64,000 nt of DNA from Eubacterium sp. CAG:248 (GCA_000436475.1 FR886208.1:28492-92491), one strand, 5' to 3'; numbered from the stretch's first letter, positions 36,945 through 46,897 are shown. Program-made: numbers and translations. The notes: generated by a model not told the origin, from the letters alone.

Positions 36945-38321
36945 TTACCTATTAATCAATTGATTTTTAACTTGTTTAATTACTTTTAAATTTATAAATA
37001 ACATTAATAAAATTAATGATATTTCTATTACACGATTACCTATAGTAATTTCAACTAAAGCTTGTATAATAAGTAATCCCCATGTTAAATAATATTTATC
37101 TTCTATAATTATGTCCTTTCCTACACCAATTCTTCTAACTATATAAATAATTGCAGAAGAAATAAACGTAGCTATCGTTGCGCCTTGTATCCCAATAAAA
37201 TATATCAACACAATATTAAAAAACGCATTAAATAAAGCTCCAATAATTGCTGACCACATCATCACATTTGTATTTTTTTTTGCTGATAAAATTGAACCTA
37301 GCAAACCCGCCGCACAATTTAAAACGGAACTAATTAATAAAAAGGGAACATATAACCATGCATTAAAAAAATCTTTGGCATACAATATTGTTGCCAAAGG
37401 TTTTGTAAGTATGATAAGCCAAGCACATGCGGCACACATAAGCATATTAACAATCGAAAATGTTTTACCATAAAATGTTGCCGTATCACTTTCACCATAT
37501 TCTTTTATTGCTGATATTTGCCACGCCTGCGTAAAAATTGATTGAATTGCATTCAATATTGATGGAATTTTATATGCTACAGATAGTAAACCATTTGCTG
37601 CTATTCCACACATAATTGTTACTGCATATTTATCTAAAGTATTATTTACCCACCATCCAAGTGCTGTAGCAATTAAAGGAATACAATAAATAAACATTTT
37701 CTTTTTTAATTGCTTATTTTCTTTATATGTAACAATATATTTCCAGAATTTTAAACGTATAAATAAATAACATGCTGGAATAGTTTGAGATAATATATTA
37801 GCCATGAAAAATCCGACAAATCCAATTTTGCAAATTACTAAAAATAAAATATTTAATACAATCATAGAAAATGTTCCTATAACACCTGCTATTGCCATAT
37901 CAAAAACCTTATCTAGTCCTTTACTAAATTGTATTAATAATTGATTAAAGCTATATGAAACATAATAAAAGAACAAATATATTTCCATACCCTTAAACAT
38001 ACCAAATATACGCATAAAAAATATAACAATTCCTGCTAATACTATACTTATTGCTATACTCTTTGTTCCTATAATTGCAATATCTTCTTTTGAATTACCT
38101 CTTTCCATAGAAAATCGAAGTACACTATCAACTATATTTAATGTCAAAATTGGAAATAAAAGCGAAACTGTAGATATCCCTAAATCGAAAATTCCATACT
38201 CCTCTGTTGTAAGTATACTGGTATATAATGGAACTAATAAAAAAACTAAAATTTTGGATGAAAAATTACTTAATGTTAATAAGCTCAAATTTTTAAATAA
38301 ATATTTAACTCTCTGATTCAT
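36945..38321 (-). CDS. polysaccharide flippase (Wzx-like)
   Basis: A MOP-superfamily membrane protein with about twelve to fourteen helices that would flip the lipid-linked repeat unit. It opens with LSNFSSKILVFLLVPLYTSI, a typical Wzx start. The start was set at ATG 38321 (458 residues) because AGGTG lies just upstream; a GTG nine bases earlier overlaps that site. It overlaps the preceding glycosyltransferase by 17 bp, indicating translational coupling. Very AT-rich. Confidence 0.88.
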   Translation of the reverse strand: MNQRVKYLFKNLSLLTLSNFSSKILVFLLVPLYTSILTTEEYGIFDLGISTVSLLFPILTLNIVDSVLRFSMERGNSKEDIAIIGTKSIAISIVLAGIVIFFMRIFGMFKGMEIYLFFYYVSYSFNQLLIQFSKGLDKVFDMAIAGVIGTFSMIVLNILFLVICKIGFVGFFMANILSQTIPACYLFIRLKFWKYIVTYKENKQLKKKMFIYCIPLIATALGWWVNNTLDKYAVTIMCGIAANGLLSVAYKIPSILNAIQSIFTQAWQISAIKEYGESDTATFYGKTFSIVNMLMCAACAWLIILTKPLATILYAKDFFNAWLYVPFLLISSVLNCAAGLLGSILSAKKNTNVMMWSAIIGALFNAFFNIVLIYFIGIQGATIATFISSAIIYIVRRIGVGKDIIIEDKYYLTWGLLIIQALVEITIGNRVIEISLILLMLFINLKVIKQVKNQLINR

Positions 38322-39420
38322 TGTAATCACCTAATTTCATTTCATCAAAATATAAAATTAATTGTTTTTCATTTTCTGGTATAAATAAATTTTCTTTATT
38401 TCTATAGGTATCTCTTATTAATTCATACTGATTAATCATATTTTCATCAATCCTGCTGCAATTATTTACTGTATTCATGCTATCTTTAAATAATTTTATA
38501 AGAATTACTTTCTTACTTTCTAAATCGAACATCATTTTATCTGACAGCATTGTTCCACATCGTATACTAATTTGAACTAACTCCCTTGTACTATTTACGC
38601 AACGATTCCATACAATTAACTCCCAAGGCATATTGGAATTTTTAATAACAGGAATTAATCCTTCAAATCTATTTTCTTTAGTCCTTGGATGTAATTTTAT
38701 AGCAAATTTTTTATGATTATACTTGTTCACCAATTTAGAATAAAATTCAAAGTCTTTATTACTTTTCATATATCCATCTATAAAATGAGATTCCTCCATA
38801 ATTAATATATCTGTATCTGATAATATAGGGTCTTCTATATAATCAAATATATAATTAAGTTTTTTTAACAATACTTTATTCTCAATATCAATTGGAGGTA
38901 ATTGTCTTATGTCTTTTGTAAATTCTTCTGGTATTTTCATAAATTCACAACATGATGTCCACCAAGCATATATATGAAAACAAGGTTTTTGTATTTTTAA
39001 TAATTTATAAATAAATTTTGTATCTTTTGTTGGTACATTAATGTCATATATTGAAGGACAATCCTCTACACAGTGATATTCAAACTGTTTTCTAGTTTTA
39101 TTCATATTAAATAAAACAGTTTGTATAACACCTTCAATATTGAAAGAAATAACTTTTTTATATCCCTCCTTCGGTACATATGAATTTTTTTTAAAATCAA
39201 TGTATGCTGAAATTATATAGGGTTTTTTATATTTACCAACATCTATGTAAATTACATTTCTGAAGATTTTTGTATCCTTAATACGTTTAATAATTTTCTC
39301 ATCATTAAACATTGCATGTCCTAAATACAAGTCTGAATAATCATTAAATTCTTTAAAACTCGTAACTAATTGACAGGCTCTTATTAATTGTACATATGAC
39401 AAACATACATAAGCATTCAT
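38305..39420 (-). CDS. putative glycosyltransferase with a KLHPR motif (sialyltransferase/GT52-like)
   Basis: A soluble protein of 371 residues. The FAIKLHPR segment near residue 245 resembles the HP motif of bacterial sialyl- and polysialyltransferases and GT52 enzymes, and the two-half layout fits a GT-B fold. Together with the CMP-sugar synthetase in the same operon this suggests transfer of a CMP-activated acidic sugar. This is inference; sequence similarity as I can judge it is weak. It could instead be a CDP-polyol transferase-like enzyme. Overlaps wzx. Confidence 0.55.
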   Translation of the reverse strand: MNAYVCLSYVQLIRACQLVTSFKEFNDYSDLYLGHAMFNDEKIIKRIKDTKIFRNVIYIDVGKYKKPYIISAYIDFKKNSYVPKEGYKKVISFNIEGVIQTVLFNMNKTRKQFEYHCVEDCPSIYDINVPTKDTKFIYKLLKIQKPCFHIYAWWTSCCEFMKIPEEFTKDIRQLPPIDIENKVLLKKLNYIFDYIEDPILSDTDILIMEESHFIDGYMKSNKDFEFYSKLVNKYNHKKFAIKLHPRTKENRFEGLIPVIKNSNMPWELIVWNRCVNSTRELVQISIRCGTMLSDKMMFDLESKKVILIKLFKDSMNTVNNCSRIDENMINQYELIRDTYRNKENLFIPENEKQLILYFDEMKLGDYNESES

Positions 39421-39467
39421 AGTAATTTAATCACTTTCCTTTCTAAAATAATTTTTAAAAATCTTAT

Positions 39468-40712
39468 CTACTCATTTTTATTCGTCAAAGACTTTGCTAT
39501 TAATGGCATCATACAATAACAAACATTACATAGAAAATAACTAAATATATTATCTGTAGCATACAAAATAAACACATATAACGTGCATAATAAATATATT
39601 TCTGAAGACCAATATCCTTGATTTTTAAATAACTTTCTAGTTTTAATAATAAATATATAGATTATCCATGCAAAAAATAAAATGAAACCTAATTCTACAT
39701 ATTTCTTAAATAAATCACTATGCATACCATTTAATACAATAAAACCATTATTCAACAATCCATTAATACCATGAAGCAAATATGTTTCTTTATCCACAAA
39801 ACTTAATCCCAAACCTGCAAATAAAATATTAAATTTAGTTCTTTTAGCCCAATAGCTCCAAGTATCTAATCTATAATTGAAATTAACATTATAAGTTGAG
39901 GCTATATCCTGTAATTTTCCAGAATATATAAGTTCAAGAAATATTATTGAAAATAATACAGCACACAATCCTGGTAATATATATCTTCTTTTTTTATTTG
40001 AAGAATATTTTTCGAACAAAATGTAAAATAATACAACACATAATATTGCTAATATCTGAATTCTTTTATATCCCATCCATATAAATAAAGTTGTAATAAA
40101 AATTTTTAAGTTTAAATTACTTATATGTTGTTTTTTACCCAACACAAGAAAATACATTAAATAAAAACCTAATGCGAATGTTAAATCATGAACTTCAAGA
40201 TATCTGTTAACTAATGACTGATCCGCCAAAGAAATCATATTTAAAACTACATTTATCAAACCACAATGTATGATAGCTCTAAAAACACTCAAAAATGTAT
40301 ATGACAAAATCATTGATAACCAAACTAAACTAAAAACTTTGTCTTTAAAAACTATATAAGCTCTATAAATATAAAAATAAGATATTATAAGAAATGTACT
40401 TGATGAAACTAATCTTGTAAAAAACGATAATGAAGCACCATGACTTTGGGGTGGAGAAATAATCCATAAAAACATAGTATAAATAATCATTACTACAATA
40501 GGAACTAATGCTAACTTTAGATGAAACTTTGCATCTTTCTTTTCACAAGTATCATTATTATATGTATATGACAACAATATCCATATAACTGCAGCTGCAT
40601 TTGTAAAATAAGAATTTACTGAATAAGGATAAAATTTTGTTAATCCACCTATTATTGTAGCTATTACAAAAACTGATTCTTTTATATTTATTCTTATTCC
40701 TTTACCTTGCAT
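39468..40712 (-). CDS. polysaccharide polymerase (Wzy-like)
   Basis: A membrane protein of about eleven or more helices, 414 residues, with a long extracytoplasmic loop near 250-330 (LYSGKLQDIASTYNVNFNY, GLGLSFVDKE), the usual Wzy/O-antigen-ligase layout. It would polymerise flipped repeat units. Start at ATG 40712 with GAGG nine bases upstream; an in-frame TTG at 40727 overlaps that site. It overlaps the upstream glycosyltransferase by 11 bp. Wzy assignment rests on topology and context rather than a strict motif. Confidence 0.75.
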   Translation of the reverse strand: MQGKGIRINIKESVFVIATIIGGLTKFYPYSVNSYFTNAAAVIWILLSYTYNNDTCEKKDAKFHLKLALVPIVVMIIYTMFLWIISPPQSHGASLSFFTRLVSSSTFLIISYFYIYRAYIVFKDKVFSLVWLSMILSYTFLSVFRAIIHCGLINVVLNMISLADQSLVNRYLEVHDLTFALGFYLMYFLVLGKKQHISNLNLKIFITTLFIWMGYKRIQILAILCVVLFYILFEKYSSNKKRRYILPGLCAVLFSIIFLELIYSGKLQDIASTYNVNFNYRLDTWSYWAKRTKFNILFAGLGLSFVDKETYLLHGINGLLNNGFIVLNGMHSDLFKKYVELGFILFFAWIIYIFIIKTRKLFKNQGYWSSEIYLLCTLYVFILYATDNIFSYFLCNVCYCMMPLIAKSLTNKNE

Positions 40713-41910
40713 TGTTTTTTTCCTCAAATTTATTTATCATAATTTTGAAATTTTCATAATAATTTTGTAAATTATACTTTTGAGCATTTATTTTTGCACA
40801 TTGTTTCATATATGCCATTTTGTTAGAATCATATAAGAGTTCTTGTATACCATCTCTTAATTGTTCTATAAAGTTTTCTTTATAATCAATAAGCATCACA
40901 CTTTTTCCATCTGTATACTCTGGTATACCACCTATATTGGTTGCTATTAATGGTAAGCCAGCTGCTTGCATCTCTATTCCAACAAGTCCTGCTGCTTCTG
41001 ATTTGATACTTGGCATTACAGCTAAATCACAAATATTATAATATTTATACAAATCATCTTGTTTAACAAATCCAGCCATTCTAATCTTCTTTTTTGAATT
41101 AGTAACTAAATTATTAACTTCTCTTTCATATTCCGTCATACTTGCAATTCCAAATGTTGCACTACCTATTATTAAAAGTAACACTTTACTTTCTTTTAAT
41201 TTTTCAAAAGCTAAAACAAGTTCTTTTATTCCTTTTCCTTCAATAATTCTTCCTGTGTATACAATAACTTTATAATCTGATGGAATTCTTAATTTATCAC
41301 GTAACTGTTTTTTTTGTTCTTCACTACATTTTTTACTAAATAACTCATAATCTATACAATTATGTAAAACATAAACTGATTCTTTTGTTCTTCCAGTTTT
41401 TTCACACCATATCTTTCCTATATAATCACTAACGGGTACAAGCGTACCAAAACTATTATCTACTTTTTTATCTGGATTTCCATCCCAATGAATATGACTA
41501 AATATTTTTTCTTTTGGAAATACTTTTGCAACTAAAACAAGCATTTCACTCATTCCATCCTCAAAAATGATATAATCTATTTTCTCTCTATTATTTTTTA
41601 AGAATTTAATTATTTGTTTAAATCGAAAAGACATAGGCAAATATGCATGAAAAATTTTTTTAAATAATCTAAATAAGAAATAAAAAATTTTATCAATATA
41701 TTTTTTCTTTTTAAAATAAATATATTTAGTATATTTATATTTTTTTGCCACTTCCTCTGCTTCTTTTGAATACGTTGAAAGAACTATAAATTTAAATTTT
41801 TTTTCTTTCTCATTTTCCTCTATTAAATGCTGTACAAGAGTTTCTATTGCTCCACCTTGTATTGCAGGAATTGAATAATTATATGGCGCTATAAAACATA
41901 TTGTTTTCAC
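40702..41910 (-). CDS. glycosyltransferase, family 4 (GT-B)
   Basis: A retaining glycosyltransferase of the polysaccharide operon. The C-terminal domain shows VYTGRIIEGKGI and the E-x7-E type donor site SEAAGLVGIEMQAAGLP followed by ATNIGGIPEY. 402 residues, GTG start with AAGGAGA upstream. It overlaps the polymerase gene. Sugar specificity unknown. Confidence 0.9.
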   Translation of the reverse strand: MKTICFIAPYNYSIPAIQGGAIETLVQHLIEENEKEKKFKFIVLSTYSKEAEEVAKKYKYTKYIYFKKKKYIDKIFYFLFRLFKKIFHAYLPMSFRFKQIIKFLKNNREKIDYIIFEDGMSEMLVLVAKVFPKEKIFSHIHWDGNPDKKVDNSFGTLVPVSDYIGKIWCEKTGRTKESVYVLHNCIDYELFSKKCSEEQKKQLRDKLRIPSDYKVIVYTGRIIEGKGIKELVLAFEKLKESKVLLLIIGSATFGIASMTEYEREVNNLVTNSKKKIRMAGFVKQDDLYKYYNICDLAVMPSIKSEAAGLVGIEMQAAGLPLIATNIGGIPEYTDGKSVMLIDYKENFIEQLRDGIQELLYDSNKMAYMKQCAKINAQKYNLQNYYENFKIMINKFEEKNNAR

Positions 41911-41915
41911 AATAT

Positions 41916-42935
41916 TTATCTCCTTGCTTTATATTTACAATAATATATTAAATACAATAAATTGCTCTGTTTTGTAAGAACAAAAAAACGTATAATACTT
42001 AAACTCACATTGTCTGTTTTTTTATACTTTTTTAAAGTTAAATTAACCAATTTAGAATTACATATTTTACTAATTTCTTGAATTTTTTCTTTTTTATCAA
42101 AATTAACATTGAAATATATATGCTTTATTGATATCAAAATATTTTGTACAAATGTATTATATATTCTAAATACTGCTTCTTCTGAAAGTTGCTCTCTTCT
42201 TACAATTTTCATTAATCTATTAAATAAGTTAACTGCCTTAATAGGTCTATCTGCCTTAAAACTATTAGTTAATGACGCTCCATTATAGCAATAGTAATAA
42301 ATATACTCATCATAAAAACCCACTCTAGGATTTTTTGAACATAATTCCCCTGAAAATACATAATCTTCACTTAACACAATTCTTTCTGATTCAAATTTTA
42401 AAGAATTGTTTTCTAAAAATTCTTTTTTATATATAGCTTTCCATGCAGCACCAATTTCAAATGTGTCTTTTTTCAATGGCTCAGCTATACAATATATTAT
42501 TAAATCCTTTGCACTAATCTTTTCTTTAGGAAACATATCTTCTATTTGTATAATACGTTCATTATCTACACATTTTTTATAAAAACACACATCGTAATTA
42601 TTTTTAACTATATAACTACATAAATCACCTAATGAATTTTGTTTAATATAATCATCTGAATCTACAAATATAATATATTTTCCTATAGCCTTTTCCATTC
42701 CATAATTTCTAGTTAATCCTAACCCCTCATTTTTCTTATGAAAAACCCTTATATTTTGATATTTATCTGAATACATATCACATAATTTTGCAGAATTGTC
42801 TTTTGAACCATCATCTACTAAAAGTATTTCATAATTATTAATGTCTTGTGTAACTAATGTCTTTATACAACGTTCCAAATATTTCTCAACATTATAAACT
42901 GGTACAATAATAGAAATTAAAATATCCGAATCCAT
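41916..42935 (-). CDS. glycosyltransferase, family 2 (GT-A)
   Basis: An inverting GT-A enzyme: ISIIVPVYNVEKYLERC, ILLVDDGSKDNS and FVDSDDYI (DxD metal site) lie in the first 110 residues, followed by a helical C-terminal half. 339 residues, GGAAAGG before the ATG. It lies 3 bp after the next GT2, to which it is related, so the two may be a duplicated pair adding successive sugars. Confidence 0.92.
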   Translation of the reverse strand: MDSDILISIIVPVYNVEKYLERCIKTLVTQDINNYEILLVDDGSKDNSAKLCDMYSDKYQNIRVFHKKNEGLGLTRNYGMEKAIGKYIIFVDSDDYIKQNSLGDLCSYIVKNNYDVCFYKKCVDNERIIQIEDMFPKEKISAKDLIIYCIAEPLKKDTFEIGAAWKAIYKKEFLENNSLKFESERIVLSEDYVFSGELCSKNPRVGFYDEYIYYYCYNGASLTNSFKADRPIKAVNLFNRLMKIVRREQLSEEAVFRIYNTFVQNILISIKHIYFNVNFDKKEKIQEISKICNSKLVNLTLKKYKKTDNVSLSIIRFFVLTKQSNLLYLIYYCKYKARR

Positions 42936-42938
42936 ACT

Positions 42939-43967
42939 CTATTTTCCTTTCCTTCTTATCTTTTGCATTATACTTGCCCCAAACAATGCAATATGATACA
43001 TTTTTAATTTTAATAAAACCACAAAAATCAAAGCACTTTTGGGCAAACCTTTAGTTGTTATATATTTCATTGTATTATTGTCTTTAATTTGCTGTCTTAT
43101 ATGAACAGCTGCATTATGTATTGTTCGTCCACATTTAACTTCATGAAAAACTGCCATTATAAGCCAATATGCTTTAAAAGCCTCAAATTGAAGATCTAAT
43201 ACTGAATTTTTACCTTTTAGTCTACTTCCCATATAATCAAATAAATATTTATTATTTTTAAACCTATTAGGGTCATATGATTGATTCATAGCACTAGGAT
43301 TTAATTGGTTATAATAATAAAAAATCTTATTATAAATATATATACTATTCGAATTCCAAACACACTCATACACAAATGCGTTATCTTCTCCCATACGGAT
43401 TCTGTCATCTCTACAATAATGTTCTAAAAGTAATTTTCGACTATATATTTTGTTACACGCTGCTGGAAAAATTAAACCTTTACAAAACGATTTTCGATTA
43501 TCATACATCATATATGGATATACCTTTTCTTCCATAGCTTTCTTATCATATAAACCATCTGGAAGATCACAAAATATTTCTTCATCATGGTCAGCAAAAT
43601 TCTTTACAATTCCAAAAATAATAATATCTGGATTATTTTTTATCAAAATCTCCTTATAAATGGATTCTAGCAATTTTTCATCAACAGTATCATCTCCATC
43701 AACGTAACAAATATATTTACCCTTTGCGTTTTTAATTCCTATATTTCTTGCACTCACTAACCCTCCATTTTTTTTATGTATAACTCTAATTCGGCTATCT
43801 TTAAGAGCAAAATCATCACACATTTGAGGACAATTATCAGGTGAACCATCATCTACTAATAATAATTCAAAATCTTTATATGTTTGATTTAAAATACTAT
43901 TAACACAATCAGGTAAATATTTTTCCACTTTGTAAATTGGAACTATAACAGAAAATAACAACTCCAT
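42939..43967 (-). CDS. glycosyltransferase, family 2 (GT-A)
   Basis: Shows SVIVPIYKVEKYLPDC, LLLVDDGSPDNC and YVDGDDTV (metal-binding DxD). The start was set at ATG 43967 (342 residues) because TGGAG lies seven bases upstream; a further in-frame ATG at 43979 overlaps it. Part of the polysaccharide operon, paralogous to the following gene. Confidence 0.92.
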   Translation of the reverse strand: MELLFSVIVPIYKVEKYLPDCVNSILNQTYKDFELLLVDDGSPDNCPQMCDDFALKDSRIRVIHKKNGGLVSARNIGIKNAKGKYICYVDGDDTVDEKLLESIYKEILIKNNPDIIIFGIVKNFADHDEEIFCDLPDGLYDKKAMEEKVYPYMMYDNRKSFCKGLIFPAACNKIYSRKLLLEHYCRDDRIRMGEDNAFVYECVWNSNSIYIYNKIFYYYNQLNPSAMNQSYDPNRFKNNKYLFDYMGSRLKGKNSVLDLQFEAFKAYWLIMAVFHEVKCGRTIHNAAVHIRQQIKDNNTMKYITTKGLPKSALIFVVLLKLKMYHIALFGASIMQKIRRKGK

Positions 43968-43985
43968 AACTATCTCCATTTAATT

Positions 43986-45161
43986 TTATTTATTCATCTG
44001 TGCCGCAATATCAGCATCAACAATTTCTTCACCGCTTCTATCTTTTAGCTGTTCCATACTTGCTGCACTTAAACCATTATTTATAGTTGCACACATATCA
44101 CATGTCGAACATTTGTCTAATTCTTCCTTTGTAACTTTTCCATCTCGATAATCTCTTACTATCTTGTTTTCATACATACTATATTTGCCACCAAATAGGC
44201 TCTTTAGCTTATGTGTGAATACCCACCAGGCAGGTTTCCAGATATACTTATGCATAGCTGGTGAAACCGAACCAATCATCCAGCAATTTCTGTCACAATG
44301 ACGTACTTTATTTCTTACTTGTTCTGCTTCTGGTGAATTCCATAATTCTTCCCATGACTGAGTATTAAGATTTCCCATAACTTCTTTATCTTTTGTGCCA
44401 TTACATGGCATAACATCACCATATGGGTCGATAAAAAATGTATCAAAAGACATATCGCAAGGCAGTAATCTGTTTTGACCATATATATAATTAATTAATC
44501 CGTGATTAAAATATGCTCTGAACCATTTCTTTGGACTATTGGATTTCAAAAGTTCATTTACGAGATTTTCGAAATTTTTTGCAACCATCGGTCTGTCATT
44601 AATAATATTTTTAGCTTCAACAAAATAAAAAGAATTATGAAGAGATGCTGTAGCAAATTCCATACCCATCTCATTTGAAATATTGTAAAGAGGCACAAGG
44701 TCAGGTGCATTTTTATCCTGAACGGTCATTCCAAATCCAACATCCTTCATTCCCATTTCTCTTAATTTTTTTAATGTCTGATATCCTCTTTGATATCCAT
44801 TTTCAAGACCTCTTATTTCATTGTTTGTATCCTCTAATCCTTCTATAGAAATACGAATACCTATCTGTGGAAATTCTTTTGCAAGGTCAACTATCCTGTC
44901 TGTAAAAAATCCATTTGTTGAAATAACAATTCTATCTGACTTTTTATATAATTCTCTTACAATATCTTTTAAGTCTGTTCTTATGAAAGGTTCTCCACCT
45001 GTTATATTTGTAAAATACATTTTGGGAAGCTTTTTAATTGTTTCAATAGAAATTTCTTCATCTGGTTTTGATGGTGCTTTATATCTATTACACATAGAAC
45101 ATCTCGCATTGCATCGATAAGTAACTATTACCGTTCCATTTAATTTCTGTTCTTTTGACAT
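43986..45161 (-). CDS. radical SAM enzyme with SPASM-like domain
   Basis: An Fe-S enzyme in the middle of the glycan operon. The CxxxCxxC cluster site is CNARCSMC (Cys17, 21, 24), followed by NITGGEPF for SAM binding. The C-terminal part has further cysteines (PCDMSFDTFFIDPYGDVMPC, HCDRNC, CSTCDMC) consistent with one or two auxiliary clusters. Start at ATG 45161 (391 residues) with AAAGGAG upstream. The substrate is unknown; a sugar-nucleotide or lipid-linked intermediate is plausible from context. Confidence 0.88.
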   Translation of the reverse strand: MSKEQKLNGTVIVTYRCNARCSMCNRYKAPSKPDEEISIETIKKLPKMYFTNITGGEPFIRTDLKDIVRELYKKSDRIVISTNGFFTDRIVDLAKEFPQIGIRISIEGLEDTNNEIRGLENGYQRGYQTLKKLREMGMKDVGFGMTVQDKNAPDLVPLYNISNEMGMEFATASLHNSFYFVEAKNIINDRPMVAKNFENLVNELLKSNSPKKWFRAYFNHGLINYIYGQNRLLPCDMSFDTFFIDPYGDVMPCNGTKDKEVMGNLNTQSWEELWNSPEAEQVRNKVRHCDRNCWMIGSVSPAMHKYIWKPAWWVFTHKLKSLFGGKYSMYENKIVRDYRDGKVTKEELDKCSTCDMCATINNGLSAASMEQLKDRSGEEIVDADIAAQMNK

Positions 45162-45162
45162 T

Positions 45163-46299
45163 TTAATTCTCCTTTTTTTCATATAAATCTGTAGTCTGTC
45201 TAACTACATCATCCCAGCTGTATTTACTACATATATAATCAGCTGCTTCATTTTTATATTTTTTTACTATATCCCTATTTTCAATAAGCCACTGTAACTT
45301 AATTGTTAAATCTTCAATGTTACTTTTCCTGAAAATAGCTGCCTTATCTTCCACCACCTCTGAACACTCATCAATATCCGATACAAGGCAACAATTACCA
45401 TAGCTCATAGCCTCCAGCAGACTCAACGGCATACCTTCAAGGTCGGAAGGTAATGTATATACATACGCATTACTGTATAATTCCTCTAATATTTTCCCCT
45501 GAACAAATCCTGTAAATATTATTCGGTCATCGCCTTTGGCAAGCTCTTTTAATTTATTTGCATATTCATCTGTGTCACTTGCTCCGCCTGCAATAACAAG
45601 TTTTTTATCTGTTTTAACTTTCTTAAATGCTTCTATCAGGTAATGAATTCCCTTTTCCGGTACAAGTCTGCCAAGAAATAAAACATAAGAATCTTTTGTC
45701 AATCCATATTTTTCAGTTATAATATCTGCATTACATATCTCTGGACGATTAACACCATTTGGTATAAATCTTGTTTCTCTTCCATATGTATTTTTGAAAT
45801 AATCCTGTACACCTTTACTTAATACGATTATTTCGTCAGCATATTTAACCGCATTTTTTTCTCCCTGTTTTATGAACTTTGAACCAAAACCTGATTTCCA
45901 TTTTTCTCTCTGCCAGTCTATTCCGTGAATTGTAACAATTACTCTTTTTCCAAACATTTTAGGAAGCCACGTAAAAAATGCCGGACCTTCAGCGTGGATA
46001 TGAACGGTATCATATTTTCCAAAAGCACAGCATAAGGCAGCAAAAAAAGAAGAACTAACCGCAGCTAGTCCTTTTTTTTCAATCGTTGGAACATATTTCT
46101 GACATATTCCAGCATATTCTGTTTTTTCTTTACTATCATATTCCGAACCACTTACATGATGCCCCGACCTGTTATAACAAGTGACGGAATATCCATCCCT
46201 TGCCATTCTTGTACAAAGCTCTTTTACTACTATTTCAACTCCACCTTCTCTTGTAAGTCTTTTCTGTCCGAACATTGAAACTGAATATTTATTTTCCAT
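45163..46299 (-). CDS. glycosyltransferase, family 4
   Basis: A GT-B enzyme with the N-terminal motif TREGGVEIVVKELCTRMA, VHIHAEGPAFF and VTIHGIDW, then LFLGRLVPEKGIHYLI and the donor-site region SDLEGMPLSLLEAMSYG. 378 residues, GAGGAATT before the ATG. It is the first biosynthetic gene after loaP, so it may act early, for example as a rhamnosyl- or similar transferase, but no initiating undecaprenyl-phosphate transferase is present beside it. Confidence 0.92.
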   Translation of the reverse strand: MENKYSVSMFGQKRLTREGGVEIVVKELCTRMARDGYSVTCYNRSGHHVSGSEYDSKEKTEYAGICQKYVPTIEKKGLAAVSSSFFAALCCAFGKYDTVHIHAEGPAFFTWLPKMFGKRVIVTIHGIDWQREKWKSGFGSKFIKQGEKNAVKYADEIIVLSKGVQDYFKNTYGRETRFIPNGVNRPEICNADIITEKYGLTKDSYVLFLGRLVPEKGIHYLIEAFKKVKTDKKLVIAGGASDTDEYANKLKELAKGDDRIIFTGFVQGKILEELYSNAYVYTLPSDLEGMPLSLLEAMSYGNCCLVSDIDECSEVVEDKAAIFRKSNIEDLTIKLQWLIENRDIVKKYKNEAADYICSKYSWDDVVRQTTDLYEKKEN

Positions 46300-46342
46300 A
46301 ATTCCTCTATGTTTTATTTGCCATATATAATTTATGGTATTT

Positions 46343-46858
46343 TTATTTTTTATACTTTTCTATAATCTCAAGCCCTATCTTTATATCAACATCCTGTTCA
46401 AACATCTGTGCATTTAAAACTGCCACTCTCTTATGTCTGTCTATTTTCTTGATAAGCCCTTCCATTCCCGACAATGGACCTTCCTTAACTATTACTTTGT
46501 CACCCTCAATTACTCCTACTGAAAGTGGAATTTCATAATTATCATTAACCATTGCTTTAAACATCGCTTCCTTACCCGCTTCAATCGGTGTAAATTCATT
46601 TTTATCACGGCCAAGCATTTTGGTTAATTCTGGTACACTATTAAGATGTTCATATATCTGTTGCGGATTGTCAGAATCAATAAATATATATCCCGGAAAC
46701 ATAATTTCTTTTTCTTTATGCCATGTGCCATAGTATCTTTTGGCTTTATCAAATCTGATTACAAATATGTCATTATATTGTTTTCTATCTATAAGTCTTT
46801 TGCACATATCCCTTACAGTTTCTTCTCTTCCTGTCATAACCTGAACTGCATACCACAT
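46343..46858 (-). CDS. loaP: LoaP-type NusG paralogue (transcription antiterminator)
   Basis: A specialised NusG-family factor that rides with RNA polymerase and suppresses termination in long biosynthetic operons. The 171-residue protein has the NGN domain (MWYAVQVMTGREETV, MFPGYIFIDSD) and a KOW motif (DKVIVKEGPLSGMEGLIKKI). It is encoded at the head of the glycan operon, as LoaP proteins usually are, rather than beside secE as housekeeping nusG. GGAGGG precedes the ATG. LoaP recognises an RNA hairpin in the leader of its operon; a candidate lies at 46898-46910. Confidence 0.9.
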   Translation of the reverse strand: MWYAVQVMTGREETVRDMCKRLIDRKQYNDIFVIRFDKAKRYYGTWHKEKEIMFPGYIFIDSDNPQQIYEHLNSVPELTKMLGRDKNEFTPIEAGKEAMFKAMVNDNYEIPLSVGVIEGDKVIVKEGPLSGMEGLIKKIDRHKRVAVLNAQMFEQDVDIKIGLEIIEKYKK

Positions 46859-46897
46859 ATTTTCCCTCCATCTCTTTCAGCCTTTCTGCCAATATAA

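Noticed and set aside
37273..37281. T9 run in the flippase gene as another slippage site
   Set aside because: The frame is intact and long A/T runs are common in this AT-rich DNA, so there is no sign of phase variation.
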